64,000 bases of DNA from Rana temporaria (GCF_905171775.1 NC_053499.1:145950751-146014750), one strand, 5' to 3'; numbered from the stretch's first letter, positions 36,701 through 49,652 are shown. Notes: generated from the sequence alone by a model not told the origin. Program-made: numbers and translations.

Positions 36701-37146
36701 GGGCTACATCTTTACAGCACTCCTTCTGGCAAACGCCAGGTCTGGACAACGACCAAGCACTTTGTTGCCGAAATTGAGTGCATGATCCTTGAGCTTCATA
36801 CAATTCAGGACATAAAAATGTTGATATGTTTTCATCAGCAAAATAATTGAGCTGAGTGTGATATGGATGATGGTTTCGGTATACAGCAAAACATGAGATG
36901 GGTGGCCTCGAAAAAGATGGAGCAAATTAGTCTAGGAGACGGGCACACTTGATATCTAAAGTCCATCCAGAGTTACATTTTGCATGCCGTGATCTGGTGT
37001 ATTATCTGTCTATGTTATTGGTAGGGTGTAAGAGAGGGAAAAAAAAACATTGGTGATCCAAATGACAAAGGCACTCGGTGTGGTGCGCTTCAGGATGGGT
37101 CAGAGCCATCAACTTGGATGAACAACAAACAGATTTATTTTATGCA
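33750..37146. other. No gene recognised; one truncated TTAA-type element
   Basis: A GC-richer block (about 34100-34489) ending in GGTTTACAACCCCTTTAA (TTAA at 34490-34493) is the right part of a TTAA-type element whose left end I cannot place; it includes a hairpin near 34130-34180 (AGCTAACCCCCT against AGGGGGTTAGCT). The rest is unique AT-rich sequence with a short GGC run near 36175. Confidence 0.5.
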
Positions 37147-37150
37147 TTAA

Positions 37151-37679
37151 AATGATTGTAAAGCCTCTTTAAAAAAAAAAAATTCTATACTCAACTGCTC
37201 TGTGTAGTGGATTTGCACAGAGCAGCCTGGATTCTCCTCTTCTCGGGTCCCTCTTTGATGCTCCTGGCCCCTCCCTATTGCCCCCACTTTTTTCCTCAAA
37301 TAATAAAAAAATAATAATAATAATTTCAGATTACCTAGTTCAGATATTTGAAATGAGGAGTTAAACACAGGCAGCCCTCCGCTTGTACCTGTTTTTCTCA
37401 ACTGGCTCCTGGCTATAAAGTGAAAGTGACCCAGTGGCTGTATAGCCGCTAATCTCTCACAGTGCAGGCGGCGCAGTAGTCCCTCCCTTTTCCTGCGTGG
37501 TTCCTGGGCTCCCCCACTCAACCGAGGAACATATTGGAGGGCTTCAAAATGGTGAGCAGGAAGAGGCAGATGAACATCTGTTTCTCTATCCCCCCTGTAC
37601 AGAAAGAAACCAGAAGCCACAACGGTTTTGCCACACTGGAAGGGGAGACAGTGGGGTCTACTAGACCCCCAATGTCTCC
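37151..37679. mobile_element. Probable TTAA-bounded element
   Basis: TTAA at 37147-37150 is followed by AATGATTGTAAAGCCTC, like other left ends of this group; TTAA at 37680-37683 closes it after CCCAATGTCTCC. The right end is a poor match to the left, so the right boundary is uncertain. The 157-codon minus-strand frame here has no family motif. Confidence 0.5.
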
Positions 37680-37683
37680 TTAA

Positions 37684-40393
37684 AGGGTATCTTTCACCTG
37701 CCCAATGCTATCACTTTGTTAACCCATTTTGATAGCAATAAAGTTTAATAAAAAATTAAATAAATAAATACCATAACCGCAATTGCCCTGCACACACTCA
37801 CCCACAAATGCAAACATACACCCAGGGTGCACGTATATGTAATGTGTATGTAAACCATGATCACACCACACATGTGAGATATTGCCTTCGACGTCAGAGT
37901 AAAAGCAATAATTCTAGTGTTAGAACTCACAGTTAACTCTAAATTAATGGGTAGTAATAGCTCTTAAAGTGTTGCCTATGAAGATTTTTGGGTACCACTG
38001 TTTTTCATGATATCACGGGCACTTGGCATTTTAAGACTTGGCATGTTTGGTCTTTTATATCTTAATAAATATATTGCGTGTTTGCAATGAAAATTAATGT
38101 TCTTATATTTTATGCTGAAAATATACATTTATTAAACCTTTTATTTTGTTTTTTTAATTCCACAGGTCTTCTACTTTCAGAAAATATATAATGTTTTGGG
38201 GTTTAAAGTGATTGCTCTAGTGCAAAAGTGGTTAACCCTATCTTTAGTTACATACTACACTATGAGGGCTCTGCCACTTTTTTTTTTTTTTTCCCAAGCT
38301 GACCTACAGTATTGAGGACCACCACCACCTGAATTCCACAAAAGTGTGTTGTTCTGCAGACCTGTAAGATTATTCAGTGCAAATCGCGGGTCCCCGTGAC
38401 ATACACAGCTTTGCTGTGGTTATGTTGTCTGTGTGACGTCATGGTGACAAAGCCTCAAACCCCATCACAGCCAAACAGTAAATTAACATCCCACAAAATG
38501 CTTTTCCTTTCACCGGCATCCAACATGCCAGATATGTTACATGTGTGCTGAATGCGTTTTCAGACACTCACAAGGTTGCTCAGCTCCTGCACCTAAACAT
38601 CATTGCTTCCAGAGGATGGTGGGAGATTCCGTGAGGTTCATCTTTAGCAAATGGATAGCTGGTTTAACTCAGACCGTGAAAACAATAGCATCAAGCCCAA
38701 CAAAGGATTTTAATGTCATTCTGTAATTAAATATTAGGGAGTTGGGAGCGTTTGCGTTGGACCTACAAGCAAAAAATTAAAAATGGCCTTTGATGACTCA
38801 TTGAGAGCTGTTTTTAATTGAAGTACAGATGTACTTTGCACACATCTGTCTGTCACTCTCCCGCACTTCTGCTTGCAAAGCAAAAAGAACAATATTAACC
38901 CAAGTTACGTTCCTCGATTGTGAATTCCCTTCTGTTATTATAACATAAATCTCATTGCTATAAATTGGATTTATGACACCCATTCACACATTCTTTCCAG
39001 ACGGAGAAAGTGGGTGAACTCCTATAAAGGTCATGAAGCATGGGACACCTCGTCCAATCTTTATCTACAAGAACCCTCAACAGTTAAATCAGTTCTGAAA
39101 CTATAAACTGCAGGAAGGCTTGCTATCCCAACCAGAACTTATTAAACACATCTGAATAGGGAGGAAAACATTTTTACAGACATGCATGAAATGATTTTTT
39201 TTCTATTTACAGAACGTTTCAATCTCTCTTTTCTAATTAAAGGGCAGACATAAAATTGAATTAGGTTAGGAATTAATAGTCTGGCATCAGCAGAGGCCAT
39301 GAAAGGACTAAAATGTTAACTAAAGAAACTGAAGAAGAGCAGATGGCCACATGAAAATATGAAAAAAAAATCTAGGACTTCGGGATACCCTTTTTCTTCG
39401 AAACCGTCTTCTAAGCATGTATTTATGAGTAGGTGAAGCAATCACATAGAGATCAGAGAGAAATACGAGTAGTAGAGTTGAGGTCTTTCAGTCACAGAAT
39501 TTCCTTGAAATTGCCTTTTTATGACTCTTCTTAGAGAACAGACCAAATGAGGGAGAGCCAGACCAAAACAAGACTGTTCCCGATTCTTATCAACATGGAC
39601 AACCTTTCGAAGAAGTCTGAAATGGAACAGCTGTCTAATGGACAATGCAGAACACAATTGGGATACTGTGGACAGAATAAGGAGCATCATGGCCGGATCA
39701 CCAGAGATAATTTTAATCATAACTGCAGAATTAAAAAGATTGAAAATTACTTGTGAACAACCCTGACCAAAACCTGAACCCTGACCTTTCATGAAAAAAA
39801 AAACCCTGGTAGGGGTTCTTGATGAATTTAGATGCAAACCAAACATTGAAGAGTTCTTCTTTACATGAAATATTTTATGCTATTATTACCAGAGTTTATT
39901 CTGGAAAATGCAGAGGATTATCGCTTTGATCACAAAACATCACTCGATGAGAAATGAGCAGTATATTACAGGTAAAGTCATATAAAAATGTATTCACTCA
40001 GTGATGGTCCAGATTAAATTCCACAGCCATCTTTCATAATGTCACAGAGAACATCTGCTCAAAGGCCACAGGGAAGAGAAGGCCCATCAGACTCTGATAA
40101 TGAGGAGGATGATCTAACATATCAAACTCTTCAAAAAGACTAGAACATTCTTTGCTGGGAGTTCATGTCTACCCTGCATCATTTTCACTATTAATTCTTC
40201 TTAACTAAAGAGTGTTTGACTAACCCGATATAATCTTGTAGATCTTTATTTATGCTGGCCCAAGCCAGAAACACTCATGAATCAAAGACGGTGTCACAAA
40301 CAGATAGATGGACACTTCTAAAGTGACAGCAATGAGGACTAATATAGTACAGAAATTAATACAGAACTTCTTAGTACACTTATCACACACTAA
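37684..40393. other. No gene recognised
   Basis: AT-rich intronic sequence with a poly-T tract at 38279-38292. Nothing else can be identified with support. Confidence 0.5.
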
Positions 40394-40585
40394 GGGCCAG
40401 ATCCACAAAGATCGGCGTATCTAGCGAATTTGCGTAAATATGCACCTAAGGTCCAACGGCGTACTAAGACGTACATCAGTCGTATCTTGTTTTGTGGATA
40501 CAAAACAAAGATACGACGGGGCATCGTAGAACTTACACGGCATATCAATAGATACGCCGGTGTAAGTTCTTTGTGGATCTGGCCC
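40394..40585. mobile_element. Short MITE of the GGGG(C)CAGATYCAC family
   Basis: Ends are GGGCCAGATCCACAAAG and CTTTGTGGATCTGGCCC. The arms contain GGCGTATC / GATACGCC and are complementary through most of the 192 bp. The flanks TAA and CAA are close to, but not exactly, a 3-bp duplication. It is a size-reduced relative of 17967-18648 and 47677-48225. Confidence 0.85.
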
Positions 40586-40640
40586 CAAGTATATAACATC
40601 TTGTGTCTGCAAATGTGTGTGGGCTTCTTGCTATGTACTA

Positions 40641-40970
40641 GAGAGTACAGAGATAGATTTGGGTTTCATCGACGTAAAGATGGTATTGGAAGCCATGGGA
40701 GGTTATTAAGTGATCAAGGGAGGAGGTGTAGATATAAAAGAGAAGGGGTCCAAGAACAGAGCCTTGGGGTACCCCTACAGAAAGAGAAAATGGAGAGAAG
40801 GAGACAGAGTTGTAGGTAACACTGAAGGAGCACTGTGAAAGGTAGGAGGAGAACCAGGATAGAGCAGAATCTTGAAGGCCAAGGGAACAGAGTTTATTGA
40901 AAATGAGCAGATGGTCAACAGTATCAAAGGCCGCAGAGATGTCAAATAGAGTTTTGGCAGAGCAAAGTCC
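40641..40970 (-). pseudogene. L2-type LINE reverse transcriptase fragment
   Basis: Minus-strand translation gives DISAAFDTVDHLL, then LGLQDSALSWFSSYLSQ, then VGVPQGSVLGPLLFYIYT and a YVDETQIYL motif, which corresponds to the catalytic YADDTQIYL with the first catalytic Asp kept and the second changed to Glu. This order is that of the RT palm domain in L2-clade LINEs. Both sides are truncated, so it is a relic. The plus-strand open frame in the same place is not meaningful. Confidence 0.88.
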
Positions 40971-41007
40971 CCTTCTTGCCTGATATAGGATTCTAACTTC
41001 CCAACAG

Positions 41008-41840
41008 TCCTGGGTTTACTTTTTCATATTTCATTTCAGAAGTGACACAAAATATTTTAAATTGGTGAAAGGTCTGGACTGCAGGCAGGCCATGCAGTTA
41101 AGCACCCAGACTCTTCTACTACAAAGCAATGCTGTTGTCATAGATACAATATGCGTTTTTAGCAGTGTCCTGTTGCAACATGCAAGGCCTTCCCTGAAAA
41201 AGATGTTGTCTGGATGGGAGCATATGCTGCTCTAAAACCTGGATATATCTTTCAGCATTGATGGTGCCTTTCCAAATTGCCCAATGCCATACGCACTATT
41301 GCACCCCCTTACTATTATAGATGGAGGCTTTTGAACTGAGCGCTGATAACAAGCCGGAAGGTCCTTCTCTTTTTTTTAGTCTGGTTTTCCACTTTGCAAC
41401 AGAGAAGCAAGCTTTGGCCCAGAGAAGACTGTAGCGTTTCTGGATCATGTCCAGATATGGCTACTTCTTTGCATGATAGAGCTTTACCTTGCATTGAGGA
41501 ATGGGAAATTGTGTTCACAGACAGCGATTTGCATAAGTATGCCTTGATGTCCATAACAGAATCATGCCTGTTTTTAATGCAGTGCCACCTGAGGGCCTGA
41601 AGATCACAGGCATCCAATAAGGAGCTTCAGTCCTTTGCATACAGAGATTTCTTCAGATTCTTGGAATCTTTTGATTGTACGTACTGTAGATGATTAAATA
41701 TTTTTAATTTTACGTTGAGGAACATTATCCTGAAATTGTTGACGCAGATTTCCACAGATTGGTGAACCTTAGTCCATCTTTACTTCTGAGACACTCTGAC
41801 TCACTAAGATGCTCTTGTTATACCCATATAGAGATATTCA
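41008..41840 (-). pseudogene. Decayed Tc1-like transposase, second family
   Basis: Minus-strand translation resembles a Tc1-type transposase distinct from the one at 13676. It shows DACDLQALRWHCIKNRHDSVMDI (about 41545-41617), an LSVNTI helix-turn-helix part, ISGHDPETLQSSLGQSLL-like sequence and, nearest 41070-41095, a WPACSPDLSP-like motif preceding the expected catalytic Glu. Several frame changes and deletions separate these parts, including the region of the first catalytic Asp. No inverted ends were located. It is a non-functional relic. Confidence 0.75.
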
Positions 41841-41896
41841 TACCCCCTAGCTAGCTATGTATACTGCATATTTACATAAAAAACAACAGACACATT

Positions 41897-41974
41897 GGGG
41901 TTTATTTTATTATTCAGATCTACAGCGAGTGCACTTCTAGTGCACAGTGGATTTGCCTTTAGTAAATCAACCCC
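41897..41974. mobile_element. Internally deleted copy of the 955-1220 MITE
   Basis: It begins GGGGTTTATTTTATTA and ends CCTTTAGTAAATCAACCCC, with GTGGATTTGCCTTTAGTAAA shared with the right arm at 1192-1212. Only about 78 bp remain. Confidence 0.75.
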
Positions 41975-44384
41975 ACTGTCACTTTTCTGTTGTTGGGAAA
42001 TGTCATGGTATAAACCCGAATTCCCCTTCAGCACTTTTAGATTGTAAATTCTCATGAGTAGAGCTCACCTTGCTAGAATTGTATTGTAACTATACGGTCT
42101 CCCTTTATTTTGTACAGTGCTGCTCTGACTGTTGTTACTATTAAAATCATGTATAAAGATAACAACTCCTAATGAACTGATCGTATTGCAGTTAGTGCAT
42201 TTTTCACACACAGTCCTTCTATAACATTCATATAACGGCAGAGGACTGAGATTGATAGATTCCGTTCTTCATATAAGACTTAGATTATATATTTATTTTA
42301 AAAAGAAAAGTGGCCTGTGCTGACACAGACTGTGGCGCAGATTACAGATGTAGGACAGTAGGGGAGACTGCCCAGCAGGACAAGTAAAAAGATTCATTGA
42401 CATTAGGAATGACTAATCCGAAGAATTTGAGATTGCAGAGATTTTGGTGGGTAGGTTTGCTGGTGGGAGATGGAAATGAAAACAAATCATTGTACATGGT
42501 GTGGTTGAGTTCTTCCCATGGTGGATATGAATTTACCTTTAGAAATAACTGTTGAAAGTTTAGTGTTGTTTATATGTTGCCCCCTGGTTGTTTCCATAGA
42601 CACAAAGAAGTGCTGTATGGAAAGCAGGTACTCAGAGCCGACTGCAGCAAAAGACGGCCGCTAGAAGTAATCTGTGGTAAAGGTCCCAACTGACGATCAC
42701 AGTGCTGCCATAGAGGTACAACAGACTCATACATTTCCCTGAACTGCCTCAGTGGAACGTGTGCCCTATATACACACAGCATTAGGCTTATGTCTGTACC
42801 AGCCTTACTGAGATAGATGTCTGTTATGTATCAGAGAAACCAAATTTTCCCAGTACAGTATAATACATGGGAGATGTTCATTGGCTGCTATAGACAAAAC
42901 AGATTTGTCAGGAGGATCTAGTATGTGGCTGTGCCTGAAGATATGCAAGTGTGCATAACACAGTTCATGCACCCGTACACAGAATCTGGCCTGTCAACAT
43001 GTGCTGCTAATAGGCATATGCACAGTAGCAATAATAAACATGCACAGTGGCCTATTTAAGGCTTTGCAAAAGTTAGGAGAATTGCTGAGTAGTCATCAGG
43101 TTCAATGATATATGACCAGTCCTTTTCCTGCATCCATACCCTTGACCCAGCCTGATCCTGATCTTCCGCTATAGACCCTGTATTGTGACCCTTGTATACG
43201 TTTTGCACATCTGGTCCTGTCCTTCAGCCTGGCTTCTAATTCTGCCTCTGATTCCTGAAACTGTACTTCTGCTGCCCGGTTGCTGATCGACTGAAATTCA
43301 GGATTCTGCACCTGTAAGTTCCTACAATAGCCTCCTGCATGGGCTCCAGTACTGTTTCACAGTATTCCTGCACAACCAGGAGCTTCTTCAGGCACTTGTG
43401 CCACTCCTTGCCTCACTATATCCTGTTACCAACTACAGGGGAAATAGGACATGAGGTTTATAGGAATCCCTTTATTCAGTTCAGCCTCTACCAGGTATGT
43501 AATAACATCTATTATACCTGCCCAAATCCTTGTAGTATATACATGGGTGCCATACCACAAAGTGTCGTTAATTGTTCTAAATACAGTCACATAAAAACAG
43601 CTAATGTGTTTTGGGGCCAGTCTGCTGCTATTAGAGTGTTCTAATTCTAGAACAAAAGGAAGTATTGCACCAGATTAAATATAGACCCTGTCAGGGATCC
43701 ATGAATATGAGCTCTTGATGTGGAATTCCCCAGGGAGCGGAGTGTAAGCACCAGCCAGATCAGAGCCCATGATGCTGTAGATGTATTTTGCTGCATGCTG
43801 TTGCCAGGTTCTGACCCTCATTTTTAGCTTTCTGCAGAGACAATCTATGCAAGTGGATGGGGGTGAGCAAGAGTACATGTGAAACCAAAGCAGGCAAAGA
43901 TGATGAAAAAATCCAGAAAAAGGTCAGGGGCAGTTGACGGATGAACAAATCAAAGTGAAGATGCTGGAGACGCAAGTAGAATGAGAAGTAACAAGGGGGA
44001 ATCCAGAGGTAAACAAGAAAGTTGTTCAGGCGCCAGAAGAAGCCTACCTTAAATAGTTAGAAATTTAGGAGGCAAACACCAGTGATGTAATCAGCCACAA
44101 AACGGGTCAAGAACATAGAAGTACCTCAGGCTGCAGGGAAGGCAGACTGTGCAGGATCCATATGATTATGATTTTCATTCAAAATTGTACTTTAATCTAC
44201 CAAACGCGAGGAAGGAAGAGTTGTGTTGCCCTGAAACACGTTAGCTGTAGTTGAGCCAATCAAACTAACTGTACATCAGAGCCACACTACTGTCACTGGT
44301 TACCATGGAGGAGCGGCTCAAGTGAAATATCCATAGAGTAGCTGCATGGCTTTATTTGGGCCTTTATTCTGCATATTTACTGTA
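41975..44384. other. No gene recognised; one Pro/Leu-type repeat patch
   Basis: The stretch 43110-43310 contains GACCCAGCCTGATCCTGATC and similar CCTG-rich text, resembling 63780-63990; both may be parts of one LTR or transposon family. Elsewhere the sequence is unremarkable. GAAACACG at 44233 is a weak copy of the GAAACGC motif. Confidence 0.45.
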
Positions 44385-45784
44385 AGGGCAATTAGAATAT
44401 AGATAGAAAAGCCAATGTAGCACCAATATTAAAAAAGGGCCCAAAATACATCCCTGGGAATTACAGACCAGTTAGCCTAACATCAATAGTATGCAAGCTC
44501 TTGGAGGGCATGATAAGGGACTATATACAAGATTTTATTAATGAAAACTGTATCATTGGCAGTAATCGGCATGGATTTATGAAGAATCATTCTTGCCAAA
44601 CCAATCTATTAATCTTCTATGAGGAAGTGAGTTGCCATCTAGATAAAGGATGTTAGTAGACGTGGTGTATCTGGATTTTGCAAAAGTGTTTGACACAGTT
44701 CCTCATAAATGTTTACTGTACAAAAAAGGTCTGTTGGCATGGACCATAGGGTGAGTACATAAATTGAAATCTGGCTACCATGGCGAGTTCAGAGGGTAGT
44801 GATAAATGGGGAATACTCGGAATGGTCAGGGGTAGGTAGTGGTTTCTGTGCTGGTACCAATCCTATTTAATTTATTAAACGACCTGGAGGAGGGGTAAAC
44901 AGTTCAATCTCTGTATTTGCGGACAATACTAAGCTAATCAGGGCAATAATTTATCTGCAGGATGTAGAAAGATAAGATCTAAACAAATAAATGGGGTGGG
45001 CAACTACATGGCAAATGAGGTTTAATGTAGACAAATTTAAAATAATGCATTTGGGTGGCAAAAATATGAATAGAATCTATACACTGGAGGGAAACCTCTC
45101 GGGGAATCTAGGATGGAAAAAGACCTGGGGGTCCTAGTAGATGATAGGCTCAGCAATGACGAGCAATACCAAGCTGCCGCTAGCAAAACAGAATATTGTC
45201 ATGCATTAAAAAAGGCATTAACTCCAGAGATAAAACAGTAATTCTCCCTCTCTACAAGACTCTGGTCCGGCCGTACCTAGAGTATGCTGTCCAGTTCTGG
45301 GCACCAATCCTCAGGAAGGATGTACTGGAAATGGCATGAGTACAAAGAGCAACAAAGCTAATAAAGGGTCTGGAGGACATTAGTTATGATAAAAGGTTGC
45401 ACGCACTGAACTTATTCTCTCTGGAGAAGAGACGCTTGAGGGGGATATGATTTAAATTTACAAATACTGTACTAGTGACCCCACAATAGGGATAAAAATT
45501 GTTTGCAGAAGGGAGAGTTTAACAAGATACATGACCACTCATTAAAATTAAGAAAAGATGTTTAAACGTAAACTACATAGAGGGTTTTTACTGTAAGAGT
45601 GGCCAGGATGTGGAATTCCCTTCCACAGGTGGTGGTCTCAGCGGGTGGGGGGGGGCATTGATAGTTTCAAAAACTATTAGCTAAGCACCTGAACGACCAC
45701 AACATACTGGGATATACAATGTAATACTGACGTACAATCACACACATAGGTTTGACTCGATGGACTAGGTAACTATGTAACTAT
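44385..45784 (+). pseudogene. CR1-type LINE, 5'-truncated and degenerate
   Basis: Plus-strand translation gives NVAPILKKGPKYIPGNYRPV and SLTSIVCKLLEGMIRD, then HGFMKNHSCQTNLL and a YLDFAKVFDTVPH RT block, then after frame changes FADNTKLI (the catalytic FADDTKL position, with the second Asp now Asn). Downstream come LVRPYLEYAVQFWAP-like text and the 3' text on fractured lines. The copy ends with GATGGACTAGGTAACTATGTAACTA, like the short 3' repeats of CR1-type elements. Multiple stops and frameshifts show it is dead. Confidence 0.88.
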
Positions 45785-47254
45785 TTGTAATAAAAGAGTT
45801 CAATCTCAGGCTTTAATAAAGGGACAAGATAGACAAACCATTGGGGGTTTACATTTCAGACAGAAATTGTACATTTACAAAGTTCATTTTGCTGTCTGAT
45901 ATATGTCCTCTTATATGTATGCATTCCCCTTATGTGGGATCTTGGAGTAGATTTCATAATACATCCTCTCTGGTATGACCTGGAGTTCCCTATGACACGG
46001 CTGACCTCTGAATAGTGTAATAATAGCTGGGCTGTGCCGCAACTTTCATTGCTGAATGTTGAGAGACAGAATTGAGAATGTCACATAAAACCTGTCATTT
46101 GAGTTTACTTTTGTATCTAAGATTTTGTGGGGGAAATTCATTGAAGTGGTCAGGAAAATAATATGTACACGTTCATGTACAGATACAGTACAAATCTGAA
46201 TGATTGTCAAAGGACATGAAGACTGCAATATTGTTTTGTGCCACTAGCAGTGCAGTTTTTGAAGTCTTACTCCACGAGAAAGGTCTGTACTATGAAGTCG
46301 GTTCAGTAGTGAAAGTACATTTGATTAATGTTATCCCTCAGGTATAATTCCACTGTGCCAGGCGGTGATGATTTTTTGCACGGCGCCTTTCATGTCACAT
46401 GACCACAGAACAGCAGATAATGAGAAGTCCTCACATTAGTGAACAGGCTACTGCAGTCGGCGGCAGTCAATTATTTATACTAAGTGACTGCATGTTGTGC
46501 TGTATTTAAAACATACACAGCTTCAAAAGAATCGGCAACATTCCTTTCAACAAAGCTTCATTCTTTTTTCCAAGTGTTCTGCCATGGCGAGCTATAGCAA
46601 TGCCAACAGTCTGCCATTTCACAGGGATTTACAAATAACAACTAAGGGTGCAAGATCCCAACAACAGTCAGCACCACATCTATAGAATGGTTTAAATTAA
46701 CCTTCTAAGTCGTGCCAAGGTAAAAAAAACGTAAATCATTTTAAACAACATAACAGCAGACATAGAGCTTCAGCTTGTCTGCTCCAGGATCCAGCATTTG
46801 TTTTTAATGTCTGTTTTCTCCTCACCTGTATGAATCACAAGAGAGGTGTAGGATGCAGTCTAATTGAACCAGCTCCCGATCATTGCTGTGCCAATTCACT
46901 TTTTCCATAGTCTCCTGCAACTTTGTTTTTGCAAGCCCTGATGAAGGGGACAGTGGGTGGGCCCCTGAAATGCACTGCTTTTTATATATAATTTATGTTT
47001 AGACTCAAACATTGCGGTATGGCACTTCAATTCCAGATTTACCTATCTAGTTGATATTAGCGTGAAGGGGTTAATAATTGGAATCAGCTTTCTGTAAATA
47101 ATGTCAGAGAATGAAGAGATAATGGTCAAGGTTAGCTCTACTTCTATTAAGAGTAAAGGGGGTTAATGGCTGATATCTGCTAACATCAGAAAGGGAAATA
47201 CTAGTGGGTAGAGTCTCCTCACCTTAAAATTAGAGAGGTTTGGATTTGTTTTCT
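45785..47254. other. No gene recognised; minisatellite begins near 47100
   Basis: Intronic-type sequence. CCTGATGAAGGGGACAGTGG...CCCCTGAAATGC at 46938-46974 is a weak relative of the CCTGATGAGGTGG...CCGAAACGC text in the 23142-24894 element. Confidence 0.45.
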
Positions 47255-47517
47255 TTAAACCCTTAAGCCTCAGACCATTAGGCTGGCCAAAGACCAGGCC
47301 ACTTTTTGCGATTCGGCACTGCGTCGCTTTAACTGACAATTGTGCGGACGTGCCTCCCAAACAAAATTGGCCTTCTTTTTTTTCACAAAAATAGAGCTTT
47401 ATTTTGGTGGTATTTGATCACCTCTGTGGTTTTTATTTTTTGTGCTATAAACAAAAATAGAGCGCCAATTTTGAAAAAAATGCAATATTTTTAACTTTTT
47501 GCTTTAATAGATACCCC

Positions 47518-47520
47518 CAA

Positions 47521-47580
<60 letters not shown>
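47518..47580. repeat. Poly-A followed by (TA)n microsatellite
   Basis: About 20 A residues are followed by some 19 TA repeats. A smaller (TA)n run lies at 48602-48625. Confidence 0.95.
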
Positions 47581-47584
<4 letters not shown>

Positions 47585-47676
47585 GTACTCAGTTTTGGCC
47601 GATTTGTATTCTTCTACATATTTTTGGTAAAAAAATCGCAATAATCGTGTATTGATTGGTTTGCGCAAAAGATATA

Positions 47677-48225
47677 GGGGAAGATCCACAAAAGAATTAT
47701 GCCGGCGTATCTATTGATACACAGCGTAATTTTAAAGTTCCCACGTCGTATCTTTGTTTTGTATCTACGGTCTAAGTTACGGTGATCCACGAACGTACTT
47801 CCGGTCGGCGCATTTTTTTTACGTCGTTTGCGTTCGGCTTTTTTCGGCGTATAGTTAAAGCTGCTATTATAAGGCGTACTCAATGTTAAGTATGACCGTC
47901 GTTCCCGCGTCGAATTTTGAATTTTTACGTAGTTTGCGTAAGTCATTCGCGAATAGGGATTTGCGTAGAATGACGTCACCGTCGTAAGCATTGGCTTGTT
48001 CCGGTTTAATTTCGAGCATGCACACTGGGATACCCCCACGGAAAAAAAACACGCCCCTATCACATCCATTTAAATTCCGCGCCCTTACGCCGCCAAAGAT
48101 ACACTACGCCGCCGTAAGTTTTTTGAGGATTTTTTGAGGATTCGAAAAAAAAAAGTTACGGCGTAGTGTATCTTACATACGCTACGCCCGGCGGAGAGAA
48201 GCGCCGATCTACGTGGATCTGCCCC
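47677..48225. mobile_element. CpG-rich MITE with ATA target duplication
   Basis: Ends are GGGGAAGATCCACAAAAG and TACGTGGATCTGCCCC, with ATA on both sides (47674-47676 and 48226-48228). The uninterrupted paralogous host element reads GTTATAGCGTCTACAAAAT at about 49122, while here GATATA precedes and ATAGAGTCTACAAAAT follows the MITE, so the insertion point and duplication are confirmed inside the window. Same family as 17967-18648. Confidence 0.9.
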
Positions 48226-48738
48226 ATAGAGTCTACAAAATATGGGATAATTTTATGGCATTGTGATTTTTATTGTGACTGCGACATTATGGCAGACACA
48301 TCGGACACTTTTGACACTATTTTGGGATCATTGTCATTTTTACAGTGATCAGTGCTATAAAAATGCACGGATTACTGTAAAAATTACACTGGCAGTGAAG
48401 GGGTTAACTTGTAGGGGGGCGCTGAAGGGGTTAAGTGTAACCTAGGGAGTGCTTCGAACTGTTGGGAGGGCGTGTCACTAGGAGGGGAGATGTTGTGTTT
48501 ACACTGACATCTTCCCGTTCTTCAGCTCTGTGACCCAATCATGGGACACCAGCCAACATCGAGTACGCGGGACCATGCGGCCAGAAAATTAAAGGGGACG
48601 TGTATATATATATATATATATATATGCTTATTTGCCCAGCAGTGCCATTCTGTTGACGTAAATCTGCGTGCGGCGGTCCTTAAGCATAGACTGATCTATA
48701 CATATTAATATCAGAGCGGGAAAGCCAAGATCCAAACT

Positions 48739-49652
48739 TTAACCACTTCAGCCCTGAAACAAATTGCTGGTCGATGACCAGGCCACTTTTTGCGATTCGG
48801 CACTGCATCGCTTTAACTGACAATTGCGCGGTCGTGGGACGTGGCTCCCAAACAAAATTGGCATCCTTTTTTTCCCACAAATAGAGCTTCCTTTTGGTGG
48901 TATTTGATCACCTCTGTGGTTTTTATTTTTTGCGCTATAAACAAAAATAGAGCGGCAATTTTGAAAATAAATTAATGTTTTACTTTTTGCTGTAATAAAT
49001 ATCATCCAAAAATATATAAAACAACTATTTTTTCCCTCAGTTTAGGCCGATACGTATTCTCTACATATTTTTCGTTAAAAAAAAAATCGAAATAAGCGTT
49101 AATTGATTGGTTTGCACAAAAGTTATAGCGTCTACAAAATAGGGCATAGTTTTATGGCATTTGTATTAATATTTTTTTTTTACTAGTAATGGTGGCGATC
49201 AGCGATTTTTATTGGTACTGTGACCTAATGGCGGACACATCGGACACTTTTAACACATTTTTGGGACCATTGGCGTTTTTATAGCGATCAGTGCTATAAA
49301 AATGCATTGATTACTTTAAAAATTCCACTGGCAGTGAAGGGGGCGAGAAAGGGGTTAAGTATGTTCCCTGGGTGTGTTCTAACTGAAAAGGGGGGGGGGG
49401 GAAACTGACTTGGGGAAATGACTGATCGCTGTCCATACATTGTATAAACAGACAATCGGGCATTTCTCCCTCTGACAGGCCCGGGAGCTATGTGTTTACA
49501 CACACAGCTCCCGGTTCTCGCTCTGTAACGAGTGATCACGGGTGCCAGGCGGTGATTGGCTGATTCGCGAGATGACGTAAAATGACGTGATCTCACGCAG
49601 CCGAGCCGACCTGCCGCCGTAAAACTGCAGCGGCTGGTCGGCAAGCAGTTGA
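48739..49652. mobile_element. TTAACC-type element, uninterrupted copy
   Basis: It starts TTAACCACTTCAGCCCTG and ends GGTCGGCAAGCAGTTGA, the last bases being a worn form of GTGGTTAA. It carries the same internal order as 47255-48688 without the nested MITE. The 116-codon minus-strand frame at 49294-49644 is not recognisable as a protein. Confidence 0.8.

Larger units (their letters stand above)
47255..48688. mobile_element. TTAACC-type element carrying a nested MITE
   Basis: The left end is degenerate (TTAAACCCTTAAGCCTC) and the right end reads GCGGTCCTTAAGC. The body matches 48739-49652 closely: CCAGGCCACTTTTTGCGATT, TTTGGTGGTATTTGATCACC, then TCTACAAAAT, then GGACACTTTTGACAC. A 549-bp MITE interrupts it at 47677. 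Non-coding. Confidence 0.8.

Noticed and set aside
37147..37620. 157-codon minus-strand open frame
   Set aside because: It covers a TTAA-type element and contains low-complexity FFFF/LLLL runs from poly-A/T; no domain.
40430..40819. 129-codon plus-strand open frame
   Set aside because: It runs through a MITE and then the antisense of an L2 reverse transcriptase; the real relic is on the minus strand.
47614..48069. 151-codon minus-strand open frame
   Set aside because: It spans the junction of a TTAACC element and a nested MITE, so it arose by insertion rather than from a gene.
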